A stretch of 23,055 nt of DNA, taken from a virus. Where the stretch lies: the IMG/VR virus record IMGVR_UViG_3300036398_004154, positions 1 to 23,055 of that record. One strand, 5' to 3'. Below the pieces are notes generated by a model. That model had not been told where the DNA came from. It saw only the letters and a program-made list of their open reading frames with translations, and did not search any database. A program made the position numbers and the translations under genes. How positions within the stretch are numbered: position 1 is the stretch's first letter; the number at the start of each line of letters is the position of its first letter. Positions 9,180-18,105 of this stretch are shown one piece after another.

Positions 9180-9220
9180 TAAAATAGAAAATTTAACACT
9201 TATTATTAAGTATTATATAA
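9180..9220 (+). promoter_or_regulatory. 41-nt A/T-rich leader with TAAGTATT motif and small inverted repeat
   Basis: This is the longest spacer within the plus-strand structural block. It contains ACTTA-ttat-TAAGT (9198-9211), a weak 5-bp hairpin, and TAAGTATTATATAA directly before the ATG at 9221. Nearly the same string precedes the ATGs at 4194 and 10630. It could be a leader, a translation-initiation context or part of a late promoter. The sequence does not decide between these. Confidence 0.3.
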
Positions 9221-9895
9221 ATGCTAAATTTTGAAAAAACAATAAATTTAACAACTTCTTTGCATAACACTACGATAAGTGATTATGCTCCTTTATCATT
9301 AACCATAAATCCATCAACATTAAATGTTTCTAAAAAAATATATAAAATTGAATATATATTTGATGATGAAATTAAGACACAAACTTTATTTTACAAAAAA
9401 CCAACTACCGAAACTCTACCATTTCTAACTGAAATAGGAGATCCGAGAAATTATAAATGCAATAAAACATTTTATATTACATCAACCGCCACATCGCAAA
9501 TTTTTGGAGTTAGTGCAAATGTTTATCAGTTAGGAGTAACGAATCCTACTAAAATTGAATTTAAATTAAATTTAAATGCTCCAATAATGGATGGTACAAA
9601 TGCAAATGCATTTTTTGATAGTGTACAATTGCTATATACAAGAATGTTCGGTGTAAATAACGACATATTATATGTTTTTGAATCGGTAAATCCTAATTAT
9701 TACATTCCGGTTGTGGTTAATTGGAATAATAAACCAGTAATAGAACCAATTGTTGATCTATCTTCTAAATCTAGAAGAGCATATAATATACTCAAACCAT
9801 TTCAAAATCAAAATGTGGAAACCCCATATAATATAGATTTTGTCGATAAACAAAAAGAAGTTGAAAATGATCCAAATTATCCAGATTGTAAATAG
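9221..9895 (+). CDS. Beta-rich structural protein of unknown function
   Basis: I do not recognise this 224-residue protein. It is Asn/Thr/Ile-rich with alternating hydrophobic residues (KIYKIEYIFDDEIKTQTLFY, FYITSTATSQIFGVSANVYQLG, ILYVFESVNPNYYIPVVVNW), consistent with a beta-sandwich, and ends in a charged tail (DKQKEVENDPNYPDCK). There is no signal peptide or membrane segment. The start ATG follows the A/T-rich leader at 9180-9220, and no Shine-Dalgarno is visible. The next gene starts 2 nt after its stop, so the two are probably co-translated. Its position between adhesin-like genes and a giant LamG/propeller protein suggests a virion component or connector, which is inference from context only. 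Confidence 0.7.
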   Translation: MLNFEKTINLTTSLHNTTISDYAPLSLTINPSTLNVSKKIYKIEYIFDDEIKTQTLFYKKPTTETLPFLTEIGDPRNYKCNKTFYITSTATSQIFGVSANVYQLGVTNPTKIEFKLNLNAPIMDGTNANAFFDSVQLLYTRMFGVNNDILYVFESVNPNYYIPVVVNWNNKPVIEPIVDLSSKSRRAYNILKPFQNQNVETPYNIDFVDKQKEVENDPNYPDCK

Positions 9896-9897
9896 TT

Positions 9898-10620
9898 ATG
9901 AATAAATTAATAGAGAATCAAACATCCGGTGAAATATGGATGAGAACTCCTAGTGGTAAAATATTACCATCTACTGATGCATTATCAGCTTTAAATTTAA
10001 AATATAGTACCATAGATTCAAATTTTCATTTTGAATTGATTAATAATGAAATAAAAAGATTTGACTTTTTTTACGATGTTATTTTTATAGAAACTGCATC
10101 AGGATATATTTTTGATAAATTGAGTAAAAGTGAAAATATATTGATACCAGAAAATAATGATAATAGATTAACCACAACAGAAAATGGTAATAAATTTCCA
10201 GATTATTGGTTGGATGAGGTAAATAAAAAAATATATGTCGTTGATAATGAAATAAAATATTGGACTTCTGTATCAGTTAAAATAAATGTAAAAATTAAAC
10301 AATTTGATATAACAAAAAATTTATATTCTACAAAATTTTCTTATGATATAAATTTAACATATTGTAATTTTTCCAATCTTACTAAAAAACCTATTTTAGA
10401 ACCATGTAAAATTTCATACAATAATGATACTAGATGTTTTAATGTATCTTTTATATTACGTGGAAATAATGATGAATTTGGTCTAATAAGCACCATTTTA
10501 AAAAAGGATCAAAATTTAGTAATAGATAATATAAATTGTTTATTACCATATACAACATTACAAGAAATAACATCGGATGTTATAATTGATAAATTATTAG
10601 AAACTGATTTTTACAGTTAA
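9898..10620 (+). CDS. Beta-rich structural protein of unknown function
   Basis: I do not recognise this 240-residue protein. It has alternating hydrophobic/polar beta-like segments (FHFELINNEIKRFDFFYDVIFIET, SVSVKINVKIKQFDIT, KFSYDINLTYCNF) and a hydrophobic-charged C-terminus (DVIIDKLLETDFYS). No enzymatic motif, signal peptide or membrane span is present. The ATG lies 2 nt after the upstream stop and no Shine-Dalgarno is seen, so coupling is likely. A TAAGTATTATAA string spans its stop codon and leads into the next ATG at 10630. Its size and composition match the preceding gene, so they may be partner subunits of one virion assembly. I could not see clear sequence similarity between them. 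Confidence 0.7.
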   Translation: MNKLIENQTSGEIWMRTPSGKILPSTDALSALNLKYSTIDSNFHFELINNEIKRFDFFYDVIFIETASGYIFDKLSKSENILIPENNDNRLTTTENGNKFPDYWLDEVNKKIYVVDNEIKYWTSVSVKINVKIKQFDITKNLYSTKFSYDINLTYCNFSNLTKKPILEPCKISYNNDTRCFNVSFILRGNNDEFGLISTILKKDQNLVIDNINCLLPYTTLQEITSDVIIDKLLETDFYS

Positions 10621-10629
10621 GTATTATAA

Positions 10630-13600
10630 ATGGAACTTTATTCAAAAAAAATATCAGATATATATTGGTATCCTATTAATTTTAATTTAATGGGTAATAA
10701 AATCAATATGAAAAAAACATATTTTGTTTTTAATAATGGATTTAAATCAAATATATATGAATTTTTAAAAGATCCAAATGATATAAAAATAAATAAAAAA
10801 ACCGGAATTGTTTTGACTAATTTTTTATCAGGACAGGATATGTTTGAAGATAAAAATTCTCCGGAGATTTTAACAAATCTTTCTAAGATAGAAACTCCTT
10901 TAAAAACAACAGATTCTTTTGTTTTAACACTTTCAACATATCAAAATAAAAACATATTATATAAATCATACAATAATAGCTTTTCATATTTAGATACCAT
11001 GAAAATAATATTCGATGATGATACAATTTCAATCGAATCATATAACGGAAATGTTTTAACTTACGATAATTCTAATAATTTATTTTTTTCATCTAGAATA
11101 TCACCGCCTTCAAATACACAAAAATTCAATTATTTTTTGGGTGAAGATAACATAGTATTATTTTCATATGATAGTAACTATACAAAAGCAGTAACTATAA
11201 ATTCAAATAGAATATTGTCACTTACTAATGTATCATATAATTTAAATTCTTCTTTAGGAAACTCTAATATATTAAACTTTATATCATATAAAAGAAATAA
11301 TTTGTTATCCGATAGCATTAAAAATAGTTATTTTTGTATATATGAATCTAGTCCATTATTATCCCAAAAAGATTTAATACCAACCGAAGAAAGTTTAAAA
11401 GAAAATTATAAACAAAATTTTTTATCATTTTTTCCATATAAAAATCCAAAATTTGACGATATCACCGAAACGGTAGATTATGATTTACAAATACATGGAT
11501 TGAAAAATTATCAAACACCGGAATACAATTATTCTAGAGGTGTTGATTATATTGGTAATTATCCATCGATTAGAAGAGTATATAATAATATATTCTCTGG
11601 AACCAATCAAGAAAATGGATTGGAAAATATATATTTAGGGTTTACTACAAATACATATTTAAAAAAATTTGAAACTGATAGAAACACAGTTTTTTACTTT
11701 CCACCAACAACTCAAAGAATATCGGTACAGGATGCAGGTTTGATAGAAGATGGGGCATATTATGGAGAATTGCCTTATGTTTCAGATAGAATATATACTA
11801 GACAGATATCATACGAGGAACTAACGCCAAATGTGCCACAGCCTCCGTCTATGCCTAGATTAGATGGAACATGGTTGTGTACATGGTTATCGGGAAATAC
11901 AATGGGTCAAAAGAAGTGGATGGATAGATATTTCAATTCCGCTTATTATACAACCGATACGGCATTGGGAGCAACTGATTTGTTGTACAACGAAAAGTTA
12001 AATCCAGATGTTGATTTTGAAGTTTGGGATCAACCATCGTCTTTATTTTTCGAACCCGGTGGGCAGTATATATACTTCCGTTCTGGACAAGAAAATTCTA
12101 AAACATTTTTGACATATTTGAGTTCAGATTTTTACAATCCACTAGGATCCAAAATATTAGATATATCAAATTTTACCAGTTCACCATTAATAGACAATAC
12201 ACCATATACAAACGATGGTTTCATAGTTGGAAACGAAGATTCAAATTTTAAAGGAGAATATTTAAATTTAAATGGAAAAAACCATATAGTATTTCCTGCT
12301 AAAAATGTATTATTAGAAAAAAATCATTTAACACTTTCCTTATGGTTAAGAGTTGAAGATTGGGGTAATATAAACGGAGATCAAATAATAGGAAATTATT
12401 ACGATAGTGGATTTGGATTTATAAATGAATCTTCCTTAACATCACCTCTTTTTACTGTTGTTGATTCCACATCAGGAAATATTTTCAATTTAAATTTTAA
12501 ACTTTCTCATATAGATAATATATCTATTCCATATGAACCAAATAGTCAAAATAATATAATACAAAGATTGATAGATTTCGGATATTGGGTGGTAGATTCA
12601 TATAATAGAATATTAAGAAAATATAACATAGAAGGAAAAATTGAAAAAACTATTAATATAAAAAACGATATAGCTTATATAGATCAACTAGAAATAGATT
12701 CTCAAGAAAATTTATATTTATATTGTGTAAAAGATAAAAAAGTAGTAAAACTTAATTCCGAAGGAATTTTATTAACAACTAATATACTCACAAAAGAATA
12801 CAAAAGAATTGAAATAGATTTAGATGATAATCTAAAATACTCTTATGGTAATACTTCATGTATCGATAATCAAAATAGTTTATGGGAAGTTATAGGTGGA
12901 AATTTATATAAAGACCAACAGATATATGCAAATCTAGGACCAATGCAACAAATAAGCTGTGATGCTAAAAATAATTTATGGTTGGTTCATCAAAAAGATA
13001 AAATAACAAAATTTAATATAACCGAAGACAGGTTTGAATTTACAAAAAGCATAGGAAAAAATGCTTTGATAGATGATGATTGTTTTGAATATAATGGTCA
13101 GTTTAGATTTTTAAACTTTATCAAGACACCTAAAATAAGCAAAGTATGCGTGGAAACATCTGATAAAACCGAAGACTTGGCTATATTAATTGATGATTCT
13201 GATAAAATAGCATACTTAATAAATTCCGAAGGAGCATTAGTTTCTAGATTAAGTTTATATGGATTATTAACAGTAGATTTAGCAACAGTAAAAGAAAACC
13301 ATAATTTCAAAGCATTAGGTGATTTTAGCAGTTATCAATTTTTAAGAAAATTTGGATCATTAGATAAAAATTTAAGTTGGAAATTTAAAATAGCAACTGC
13401 AAATGGAAAAGATGGAAGATTATTGAAATTGACATATGATGTTAAAGATCTGCCACCGGGCTGGCATAATTTTGTTTTTAATTTCGATTCAACAAATGGT
13501 ACTGCAAAATATTACATAGATACTATTTTAGTAGCTGATGAAAAATTCGATAAAGCAAAATATCAAATACAATACGATTACAAATCATCTTTATTGGTAG

Positions 13601-14397
13601 GTGCATCAAATATAAAAAATACTACATTAAATGATTTAATTCAGGTTGAGGATGCATATAAACTAATTGGAGATATTGGTCAAATTTTAATGTACAATAA
13701 ATCTTTAACACAGGGAGAAATCTCACAAATATATTTTGCATCTGATTTATCTATAGATAAAGGTCCATTAAAGTGGAATATTCCAATAGGAGAAAGAAAC
13801 TATGTGGAAGAAATAAAACATTGGTTTCAAATGCAATTACCAACAAGTAAGAGCAAATATTATAATATTAATATACATAATTTACAGGCAGACGATAGTG
13901 TTAAAAAATTAATAGAAGATTCTATTAGAAGTAATATCAAGAAAATTACTCCTGCGCATACCGATTTATATAAAATAAATTGGTTGGATTCAAATAGAGA
14001 AAAAACAGAATATTCCGAATATTCAAATCTTTGTATATTAACACCTACTCCAACACCTACTCCAACACCTACTCCAACAAGTACTCCAACTTCAACTCCT
14101 ACAAGTACTCCTACAATAACACCAACAAGTACCCCTACCAATACACCAACATCAACACCTACAAGCACTCCTACCAATACTCCAACAATAACACCAACAT
14201 CAACACCTACAAGCACTCCTACCAATACTCCAACAATAACACCAACATCAACACCTACAAGTACTCCTACCAATACTCCAACAATAACACCAACTTCAAC
14301 ACCTACAAGTACTCCTACTAATACACCTACGTATACACCACCTCCCGATCCGGGTCCTTATTCTTTGTTCTTGAATATTGATACAAATTTAACATAA
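10630..14397 (+). CDS. Giant virion protein: LamG-like lectin fold interrupted by a propeller, ending in a Thr-Pro linker
   Basis: The product has 1,255 residues. Residues 1-510 are an unrecognised beta-rich region with a Trp-rich patch near 415-450 ([20 protein letters not shown]). A concanavalin/LamG-like domain begins at about 520-600 ([26 protein letters not shown]). Its expected second half appears only at about 900-1040 ([49 protein letters not shown]). Between them are NHL-like propeller repeats ([50 protein letters not shown]). Residues about 1050-1137 are a separate mixed domain ([11 protein letters not shown]...[13 protein letters not shown]). Residues 1138-1237 are a Thr-Pro/Ser linker, and only 18 residues follow. 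Such folds bind glycans or build fibres, so a host-contact role is inferred. The next gene is in the same frame 9 nt after the TAA. Confidence 0.85.
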   Translation: MELYSKKISDIYWYPINFNLMGNKINMKKTYFVFNNGFKSNIYEFLKDPNDIKINKKTGIVLTNFLSGQDMFEDKNSPEILTNLSKIETPLKTTDSFVLTLSTYQNKNILYKSYNNSFSYLDTMKIIFDDDTISIESYNGNVLTYDNSNNLFFSSRISPPSNTQKFNYFLGEDNIVLFSYDSNYTKAVTINSNRILSLTNVSYNLNSSLGNSNILNFISYKRNNLLSDSIKNSYFCIYESSPLLSQKDLIPTEESLKENYKQNFLSFFPYKNPKFDDITETVDYDLQIHGLKNYQTPEYNYSRGVDYIGNYPSIRRVYNNIFSGTNQENGLENIYLGFTTNTYLKKFETDRNTVFYFPPTTQRISVQDAGLIEDGAYYGELPYVSDRIYTRQISYEELTPNVPQPPSMPRLDGTWLCTWLSGNTMGQKKWMDRYFNSAYYTTDTALGATDLLYNEKLNPDVDFEVWDQPSSLFFEPGGQYIYFRSGQENSKTFLTYLSSDFYNPLGSKILDISNFTSSPLIDNTPYTNDGFIVGNEDSNFKGEYLNLNGKNHIVFPAKNVLLEKNHLTLSLWLRVEDWGNINGDQIIGNYYDSGFGFINESSLTSPLFTVVDSTSGNIFNLNFKLSHIDNISIPYEPNSQNNIIQRLIDFGYWVVDSYNRILRKYNIEGKIEKTINIKNDIAYIDQLEIDSQENLYLYCVKDKKVVKLNSEGILLTTNILTKEYKRIEIDLDDNLKYSYGNTSCIDNQNSLWEVIGGNLYKDQQIYANLGPMQQISCDAKNNLWLVHQKDKITKFNITEDRFEFTKSIGKNALIDDDCFEYNGQFRFLNFIKTPKISKVCVETSDKTEDLAILIDDSDKIAYLINSEGALVSRLSLYGLLTVDLATVKENHNFKALGDFSSYQFLRKFGSLDKNLSWKFKIATANGKDGRLLKLTYDVKDLPPGWHNFVFNFDSTNGTAKYYIDTILVADEKFDKAKYQIQYDYKSSLLVGASNIKNTTLNDLIQVEDAYKLIGDIGQILMYNKSLTQGEISQIYFASDLSIDKGPLKWNIPIGERNYVEEIKHWFQMQLPTSKSKYYNINIHNLQADDSVKKLIEDSIRSNIKKITPAHTDLYKINWLDSNREKTEYSEYSNLCILTPTPTPTPTPTPTSTPTSTPTSTPTITPTSTPTNTPTSTPTSTPTNTPTITPTSTPTSTPTNTPTITPTSTPTSTPTNTPTITPTSTPTSTPTNTPTYTPPPDPGPYSLFLNIDTNLT
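14041..14340 (+). repeat. Thr-Pro/Ser-rich linker-coding region with four 48-bp tandem units
   Basis: This region encodes about 100 residues of (Thr-Pro-Thr-X)n. Within it, four tandem 48-bp units lie at 14143-14190, 14191-14238, 14239-14286 and 14287-14334, each coding [15 protein letters not shown] plus one variable residue. The first three differ by only one or two bases and the fourth is more diverged. Copy number is likely to vary by slippage or recombination. The antisense strand is also open and gives a Val-Gly repeat, which is a shadow. Confidence 0.9.
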
Positions 14398-14406
14398 TTA
14401 TTAACA

Positions 14407-16401
14407 ATGGCTACACCAAACAATCAATTTAGATTAAGACTTTACCCTAGCACATATTATAATTTTATTGTTGATTGGGGAGATGGTACTAGTGATGTTT
14501 TTAATGGAACCACACCAGTTTATCAAAATCCAGCTGGTCATCAAACACCCACCATTTCTCAACAAGCTGCTGTTTCAGCAACTTGGCCCGGTATTACCCA
14601 TACTTATGATCTAGCAGGAAAATACACCATAAAAATATCTGAAATTGTTTCCGGTGGATTTCCGGGTCTTCAATATGCTGGAGTAGATGATATTGGTGCT
14701 TGGGACTTTTCGCAAGAATTTAATAACGATTCTAAAAAAATAGAAAAAATATCTCAATGGGGATCGGTTACATGGAACCCATCAAAGGCAATGGTAAATT
14801 CTTTTGAAGGATGCATTAATTTAAAAGATGTTGTTACAGATGGTGGAACGAGTACTTTAAGTGCTTTAACTGATCTCACAAAAGCTTTTCAAGCTTGTAT
14901 TTCTTTGTCTTCTTTTGATTTAATTGATACATCAAATGTAAATGATTTTGATCAAGCATGGGAAAGCTGTACCGCTTTAATCTCGTTTCCTTTATTAGAC
15001 ACATCTAAAGGTACGTATTTCGGAAGAACGTGGTCAGACTGTAATAAGTTAAAAACATTTCCAGCTATAAACACAATTAGTGCCACAGATCTAGATAGAG
15101 CGTGGTTTAATTGTCAGTCGTTAACGGCTTTTCCTTTTATAAATACATCTAATGTAAAGATATTTGGAGGAATGAACACTCCAGATGGTGATGGAGCTTG
15201 GGGTCAATGCTATTCTCTTTCTTCATTTCCATTGATAGATACTTCAAACGCTACGTCTTTGCAAGGGGCTTGGAGAAATTGTAGGAATTTAATAACGTTT
15301 CCTGCTTTGAGTACTCCAAAAGTTACAAGTTTTATTACTGCTTGGCAAGGTTGTATATCTTTAACCTCTTTCCCGTTCATAGATACTTCTCAAGCTACGA
15401 ATGTGTATGCTGCTTGGAAAGATTGTAAAAAGTTAAAAACGTTTCCTGATATTGATCTTTCAAATTGTTTGTCTGTCGGTACTGACAGAGGGTTTTCAGC
15501 AGGAGCATGGGCTGGCTGCGCATCTCTAACCTCATTTCCTGAAATTGATATGCCTGTATGCGAACAGTTTCACAATGCTTGGAATGGTTGCGTTTCTCTA
15601 AGTTCTTTCCCATTAATTAATACTTCTAGAGGAATTAATTTTGCGAATGCTTGGTTAAATTGTACTTCTTTAACTGTATTTCCGTTAATTGATACTTCTA
15701 AAGGAAATAACTTTGAAAGTACTTGGAGCGGTTGCACTTCTTTAAAAACATTCCCGGTAATTAATATGCTTAGTGCAACAAATATTAATAATACGTGGCA
15801 CGGTTGTACATCTCTCACCGCTTTCCCGGCAGCCCTCTCATCTTTTCCTAATCATTCAGGAGCGTTATGGCAAACATGGGTTAATTGTTATGCACTAAAA
15901 TCTTTCCCTGTAATTAGTATACCGAAAGTGACGTCATTCAGACAAACGTGGGCTAATTGCACGAGTTTAGTTAATTTTCCGTTAATTGATACTTCAAATA
16001 TTACGGATATGGGTGCACCCTGGCTTGCAGGATGGGGCGCGTGGGCAGGTTGTTTTTCCTTAACTGCTTTTCCGCTTTTAGATACTTCAAATTGTACTAG
16101 TTTTTGGGCTACTTGGCAAAGTTGTAAAAATCTATCTGCATCAGATTTTCCGACTCTTGATATGTCTAAAATGACTAATGGTATAAATTGTTTTGCCGGA
16201 GTCAAATTAACAACGACTTCTTATAGTTCGCTTCTAACTTCTATATGTGCAACTAACATTAATACAGGAGTAACGTTCCATGGTGGAAATTCAACATTTA
16301 ATACTGCTGGATCTGCTGCTAAGGTGTTTTTAACTAGACCAATAGGTTCTGGCGGTAGAGGTTGGACGATTACAGATGGAGGTTATCAAGTAGGAACATA
16401 A
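14407..16401 (+). CDS. BspA-like (DUF285-type) repeat protein, putative adhesin
   Basis: The product has 664 residues. Residues 15-80 include VDWGDGTS and HTYDLAGKYTIKISE, a PKD-like beta module. From about residue 130 to 605 there are some 18 repeats of about 22-30 residues with consensus aW..C.sL.sFP.idTSn.t.f, a variant of the BspA/DUF285 repeat, with one Cys per repeat. The C-terminus (YSSLLTSICA...GWTITDGGYQVGT) resembles the usual closing segment of such proteins. BspA-like repeats are known from bacterial surface adhesins. Here a receptor-binding virion role is inferred. The first ATG is 9 nt after the upstream TAA and in frame with it, and there is no Shine-Dalgarno. The gene is more G+C-rich than its neighbours: 32 of 60 bases in 15481-15540 against 8 of 60 in 12601-12660. 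This may reflect repeat composition or later acquisition. Confidence 0.85.
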   Translation: MATPNNQFRLRLYPSTYYNFIVDWGDGTSDVFNGTTPVYQNPAGHQTPTISQQAAVSATWPGITHTYDLAGKYTIKISEIVSGGFPGLQYAGVDDIGAWDFSQEFNNDSKKIEKISQWGSVTWNPSKAMVNSFEGCINLKDVVTDGGTSTLSALTDLTKAFQACISLSSFDLIDTSNVNDFDQAWESCTALISFPLLDTSKGTYFGRTWSDCNKLKTFPAINTISATDLDRAWFNCQSLTAFPFINTSNVKIFGGMNTPDGDGAWGQCYSLSSFPLIDTSNATSLQGAWRNCRNLITFPALSTPKVTSFITAWQGCISLTSFPFIDTSQATNVYAAWKDCKKLKTFPDIDLSNCLSVGTDRGFSAGAWAGCASLTSFPEIDMPVCEQFHNAWNGCVSLSSFPLINTSRGINFANAWLNCTSLTVFPLIDTSKGNNFESTWSGCTSLKTFPVINMLSATNINNTWHGCTSLTAFPAALSSFPNHSGALWQTWVNCYALKSFPVISIPKVTSFRQTWANCTSLVNFPLIDTSNITDMGAPWLAGWGAWAGCFSLTAFPLLDTSNCTSFWATWQSCKNLSASDFPTLDMSKMTNGINCFAGVKLTTTSYSSLLTSICATNINTGVTFHGGNSTFNTAGSAAKVFLTRPIGSGGRGWTITDGGYQVGT

Positions 16402-16404
16402 GTT

Positions 16405-16626
16405 ATGAACGAACTAAACTATCCAGAAACAACAAAACACATAATAATTCATGATAACGAAATATTTAGTTATCATATTGTTGAACCACAAAATTGTTTA
16501 AGTACAGGTCAGCCTTTTATGGTGATATTTGATTCTGAAGAGGAAGCAAAAGAAAATTTTCCACAGGCTTTTCCAGAAAAACAAATTGAACAATTTCCAA
16601 CAATATCAAATGATAACCCAATTTAA
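16405..16626 (+). CDS. Small protein of unknown function at the end of the structural block
   Basis: I do not recognise this 73-residue acidic protein. It has a probable beta/alpha core (HIIIHDNEIFSYHIVE, FMVIFDSEEEAKENFP) and a polar tail. It starts 3 nt after the BspA-like gene, as expected for the same transcript. Its stop codon overlaps the stop of the convergent glycosyltransferase gene by 3 bases in the TTAA at 16623-16626. Small genes next to phage fibre genes are sometimes fibre-assembly factors, but nothing in the sequence shows that here. Confidence 0.65.
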   Translation: MNELNYPETTKHIIIHDNEIFSYHIVEPQNCLSTGQPFMVIFDSEEEAKENFPQAFPEKQIEQFPTISNDNPI

Positions 16627-18104
16627 AAAATAGGATAATAATAGTTGTTAAAATGATTATATATTTTAGAATATATTTTTATATCTCTATTGTATTGATG
16701 AACTATTGAAAATTTTTTATTATTTTCATTGAAAAATTTAGAATCATTATTTATTGTTATTTTATTTTTAAAATTTTCTTTATTATGAAAATATACATGA
16801 AGATTGCAACAAAAACCATCGTTAAAATTTTTAACATCAATTTCAAATTTATCCAAATATATTAATTTTTGTAAAATTGGTTGATCGCAACCATATTTTC
16901 CATTAATATTTATTTTTTTACTTTCTTCTATAATAGAATCACACAAATTAATAAAAGCATCTGATGTTCCACCTATAGCACCACCACATAATACCGAATT
17001 TTCTTTTATTTCGTCATATATATTTTGTGCATAAATTCCTTTAAATATATTAGTATTCCATGTTTCATTTTTAATTAAAATTTCTTCGGAACTTATAATC
17101 AAATTATTTTTTATATGAATAAATGGATCAGACTGAAATATCACATCCAGACAATCCGTGTGCAAAACTTTTTTATAATGTTTGTTATCATTTAAAAAAT
17201 TTCTATATGCATGATAACGATCTATAAAAATATTATCATGTTTTATTTCATGATAATAAACCTTTGCTCCAAATGCTTCTATTTGATTTATAAGATATTT
17301 ATCTGGATCTTTATCGGCTACACATATAACTAAATCATAACTATATCCAGAATAAATCATGGCACTTTTAATAAAAGACATCATGTTTTTTGGATCGGTT
17401 TGATTTTTTAAATAACTGATTAAAAGGTTTTCGTTTTTATGTTTTTTTGGACACAATATTTTAGGAACAATCGTTTGTTTATAAATGTTAGATGATATTG
17501 TTGTAAGATTTTTAACATATGCATTTTTATAAAAATCATATATATTAGTTTTTTGATTTTCCGGTATTACATATAATGTTTTAAGATTATTGGCATAATT
17601 TATTCCATCAAAATTTCTTGAATGATTTTGATATCCCATATCATATTTTACACTATGAGACTCATTTAATGTTACAACTTTAAAATTTTGTTTTCTTAGT
17701 TTATCATATAGATCATTATCTTCTGCTCCCCATCCCCAAAATGAATTTGAATAACCGCCCACTTTTAAAAACACCTCCATTTTCATTAAACAGCTACCAT
17801 AATCACCTAGATTATGGTATACTTCATTTGCATTTGGGAATTTCCATTCTCCTTCTATTGGTGTTATATCAACATGATGAATATATAACCATTCATATTC
17901 TTTATCTTTTATAAAGTCTATCAATGAATTACAGGGCATACCTGCATTCCAAGAACAATCTTGTTCCAATTCACATATTAAAATATCATATGTTAAATTT
18001 TGTTTATTGAAATATTCCGGAGTTTTTTCTAAAAATTTTTCCAAGTCTCTTTCTCTGTTCCTATAAGGAACAACAATTAACATGTCCTTTTTTAGTTTTT
18101 CCAT
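16623..18104 (-). CDS. Two-domain glycosyltransferase: GT7-like N-terminal domain plus second GT-A-like domain
   Basis: The product has 493 residues. The N-terminal 190 or so match the beta-1,4-galactosyltransferase family (GT7) in motif order: PYRNRERDL (13-21), HHVDITP (76-82, where the family usually has D-V-D), then YGSCLMK...GGYSN and FWGWGAEDNDLYDKL (122-136), the family's WGWG-E-D-D acceptor/metal loop. The C-terminal part (about 215-493) looks like a second transferase: RYHAYRNFL (296-304), LHTDCLDVIFQSDPF (314-328) with a DxD-type motif, CGGAIGGTSDAF, GCDQPILQKL and a late HQYNR (469-473). Sugar donors and acceptors cannot be read from sequence. There is no signal peptide or membrane anchor, so it acts in the host cytoplasm. 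It is the last gene of a three-gene minus-strand operon, starting 1 nt after the GT60-like stop. Met8 is a possible alternative start. Confidence 0.85.
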   Translation of the reverse strand: MEKLKKDMLIVVPYRNRERDLEKFLEKTPEYFNKQNLTYDILICELEQDCSWNAGMPCNSLIDFIKDKEYEWLYIHHVDITPIEGEWKFPNANEVYHNLGDYGSCLMKMEVFLKVGGYSNSFWGWGAEDNDLYDKLRKQNFKVVTLNESHSVKYDMGYQNHSRNFDGINYANNLKTLYVIPENQKTNIYDFYKNAYVKNLTTISSNIYKQTIVPKILCPKKHKNENLLISYLKNQTDPKNMMSFIKSAMIYSGYSYDLVICVADKDPDKYLINQIEAFGAKVYYHEIKHDNIFIDRYHAYRNFLNDNKHYKKVLHTDCLDVIFQSDPFIHIKNNLIISSEEILIKNETWNTNIFKGIYAQNIYDEIKENSVLCGGAIGGTSDAFINLCDSIIEESKKININGKYGCDQPILQKLIYLDKFEIDVKNFNDGFCCNLHVYFHNKENFKNKITINNDSKFFNENNKKFSIVHQYNRDIKIYSKIYNHFNNYYYPIF

Positions 18105-18105
18105 T

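Noticed and set aside
13860-14273. Minus-strand open frame of Val-Gly repeats (137 codons)
   Set aside because: It is the antisense of the Thr-Pro tandem repeats. Repetitive coding DNA of period 3n keeps other frames open, and the plus frame has domain content on both sides.
14143-14334. Regular direct repeats considered as a CRISPR array
   Set aside because: Units are contiguous 48-bp codon repeats with no unique spacers, and they code for a Thr-Pro linker.
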